From Candidatus Aenigmatarchaeota archaeon (GTDB taxonomy: Archaea; Aenigmatarchaeota; Aenigmatarchaeia; PWEA01; JACRMZ01), in assembly GCA_016219455.1 (NCBI GenBank), contig JACRMZ010000028.1, forward strand, positions 1 to 6,806: a stretch of DNA of 6,806 bases, read 5' to 3'. The position numbers and the translations under genes were made by a program. The notes under the pieces are model-generated. The model saw nothing but the letters and a program-made list of their open reading frames with translations, was not told the DNA's origin and did not search any database. The first letter of the stretch is position 1. Each line of letters opens with the position of its first letter. Positions 5,994 through 6,806 of the stretch are shown here, one piece after another.

Positions 5994-6396
5994 TTTTATC
6001 GCCTTTGTCTCCGCTTTCGTTGAGCATGTCTTTCATCAGGCTCTTGTTGAACATATATTGGGCAGATAGCAACATTTTCCGTGGGCTATACACGCCTGCA
6101 ATTGATACAGAGTCGCCGACTTCAGACAGCGCGTCGTAGTGGTAGTCGCAGCTTTGAGAAACCGATGTGCTTGAAATAATACTCTTTCCAGTTTTTTCAT
6201 CCTCTATGGTAAAGCAGATGTATCCCCTCTCCCCCGCAGGAAGGCTCTTTTTCCCTATTTTTCCCTTCACAATGACGTTTTTTTCATACGTTTCCTGCTT
6301 GAGGGTGAGATTGATAAGATCATCTATTGAACAAACACGGTAGCTGTTGTTATTCCGTTCCTTGAGCCAGCTTTCATACATCTTATCGGTTTCCAT
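5983..6396 (-). CDS. Predicted OB-fold-like unknown protein (second paralogue)
   Basis: This 137-residue protein has the same architecture as its neighbours. A helix METDKMYESWLKE carries Tyr7 and Trp10, followed by a second helix SIDDLINL and a beta domain beginning NVIVKGKI (Gly45). The beta domain continues with YICFTIED, then VGDSVSIAGVY (93-103) and AQYMFNKSLMKDMLNE. The closing FNKSL-x6-LNE is nearly the same as in the protein just upstream (FNKSLAKRLLNE), so these two are the closest pair. The tail is rich in Gly, Asp and Lys and looks disordered. Start choice: an ATG at 6402 sits directly against the GAGGG site, whereas the ATG at 6396 has six bases of spacing and gives an N-terminus that matches the next paralogue. 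It overlaps the upstream gene by 14 bases. Confidence 0.87.
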   Translation of the reverse strand: METDKMYESWLKERNNNSYRVCSIDDLINLTLKQETYEKNVIVKGKIGKKSLPAGERGYICFTIEDEKTGKSIISSTSVSQSCDYHYDALSEVGDSVSIAGVYSPRKMLLSAQYMFNKSLMKDMLNESGDKGDKNGT

Positions 6397-6806
6397 TGTC
6401 ATCCCTCAATTTTATCTCGTGGACATCGTAGCCGTCTGCGTTCTCGTTGAGGAGGCGCTTTGCAAGCGATTTGTTGAAGAACCTGCTCACGCCGATTGCC
6501 ATCTGCCCTGCATTGTAATGGCCGGCTATTCCAACGAAGTCGCCTATTTCCGTGAATGCAAAATGGCAGTTTCCGTCGGCCTTAGCGAGCACCCTTTTTC
6601 CACTGCCGCCGGATGCATTGTTTTCACCTATAACAAAATACATTGACCCATCCTTATCGGTTGCCGGCACCTTTTCCATTATGAACCCTTCAATTAACAC
6701 AGATCCCACGGAGTCCTCTGGCCCGATGTCCAATAGTTCCGATATTCTTGCCGCTTTGTATGGGTATTCAAGCGCGCTCTTGAACCAGGCATCGTATCTC
6801 TTTTCC
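6383..6806 (-). CDS. Predicted OB-fold-like unknown protein (first paralogue), 5' end cut by window edge
   Basis: The 140 visible residues enter from the right edge as EKRYDAWFKSALEYPYK. Alignment of this Tyr/Trp helix with the downstream paralogues suggests that only about three residues are missing. The second helix (ISELLDI) and beta domain follow: SVLIEGFI, SMYFVIGE, a glycine-rich loop (NASGGSGK), KRVLAKADG, IGDFVGIAGHY, and SRFFNKSLAKRLLNE. The charged C-terminus (HEIKLRDDNGNR) is probably flexible. It is the first visible gene of the operon, whose promoter must lie outside the window. Open reading continues to the edge without an internal start that would preserve the family N-terminus, so the TTG near 6733 is not taken as the start. 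Confidence 0.85.
   Translation of the reverse strand, partial: EKRYDAWFKSALEYPYKAARISELLDIGPEDSVGSVLIEGFIMEKVPATDKDGSMYFVIGENNASGGSGKRVLAKADGNCHFAFTEIGDFVGIAGHYNAGQMAIGVSRFFNKSLAKRLLNENADGYDVHEIKLRDDNGNR
6403..6407 (-). promoter_or_regulatory. Ribosome-binding site that favours ATG 6396
   Basis: Minus-strand GAGGG touches the ATG at 6402 but is six bases from the ATG at 6396. The second spacing is the workable one, and the resulting METDK start matches MELEK in the downstream paralogue. Confidence 0.55.

Noticed and set aside
3791..6806. Assignment of the OB-like proteins as replication protein A or a known single-strand binding protein
   Set aside because: The pattern fits an OB-fold in general, but no specific RPA or SSB motif or accompanying RPA gene can be seen, so the name would be a guess.
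1..6806. CRISPR arrays, tRNA or rRNA genes, insertion sequences or long direct repeats
   Set aside because: I looked across both strands and saw no regularly spaced repeats, cloverleaf-like segments, transposase motifs or long DNA repeats. The duplications are visible only at protein level.

Overview
The window looks archaeal. The 744-residue protein on the + strand is a type II/IV secretion ATPase of the archaeal pilus/archaellum-like kind, and TATA boxes sit close to start codons. Ribosome-binding sites are mostly of the GGTGA/GGTGG type, complementary to an archaeal 16S tail. Short, tightly packed genes, moderate GC content and the coiled-coil partner next to the ATPase are compatible with a small-genome (DPANN-like, for example Micrarchaeota-like) archaeon. 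That placement is a low-confidence inference from style and not from a marker gene.

Left part (1-2975): a compact 61-bp divergent promoter region (655-715) drives two units. To the left run a 133-residue coiled-coil protein and then a small protein cut by the window edge. To the right runs the secretion ATPase, with intact Walker A, Asp box, Walker B and His box. Neither the polytopic membrane platform protein nor a pilin is visible, so the rest of the machine must be encoded elsewhere. The ATPase gene ends at a T-rich terminator.

Right part (3010-6806): eight minus-strand genes are packed end to end, mostly overlapping or abutting, and enter from beyond the right edge. I do not recognise any of them as a named family. 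By reading them against each other, seven of the eight fall into two paralogous groups. Four (6383-6806, 5983-6396, 5571-5993, 3791-4159) share an N-terminal Y-x2-W helix and a predicted OB-like beta-barrel with an (I/V)GD-x-(V/I)-x3-G-x-Y motif and an N-(K/Y)-(S/T)-(L/V) tail. Three (5166-5565, 4525-5169, 3010-3798) are all-helical proteins sharing a G(L/V)-x4-(I/E)EE start. The eighth (4156-4524) has C-x-C and C-x2-C pairs and is probably a zinc-ribbon protein. An OB-like gene is directly followed by a helical gene twice (F-E and B-A), which suggests that the two families work as partners. A plausible but untested reading is a multi-subunit, possibly nucleic-acid-binding, complex built by repeated duplication.

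One of the helical genes has its reading frame broken at a run of six A residues. A one-base shift restores a C-terminal tail homologous to its paralogue and creates a 4-base ATGA overlap with the next gene. This is either a sequencing error, a recent mutation or a real frameshifting site. No RNA genes, CRISPR arrays, insertion sequences or long DNA repeats were seen.
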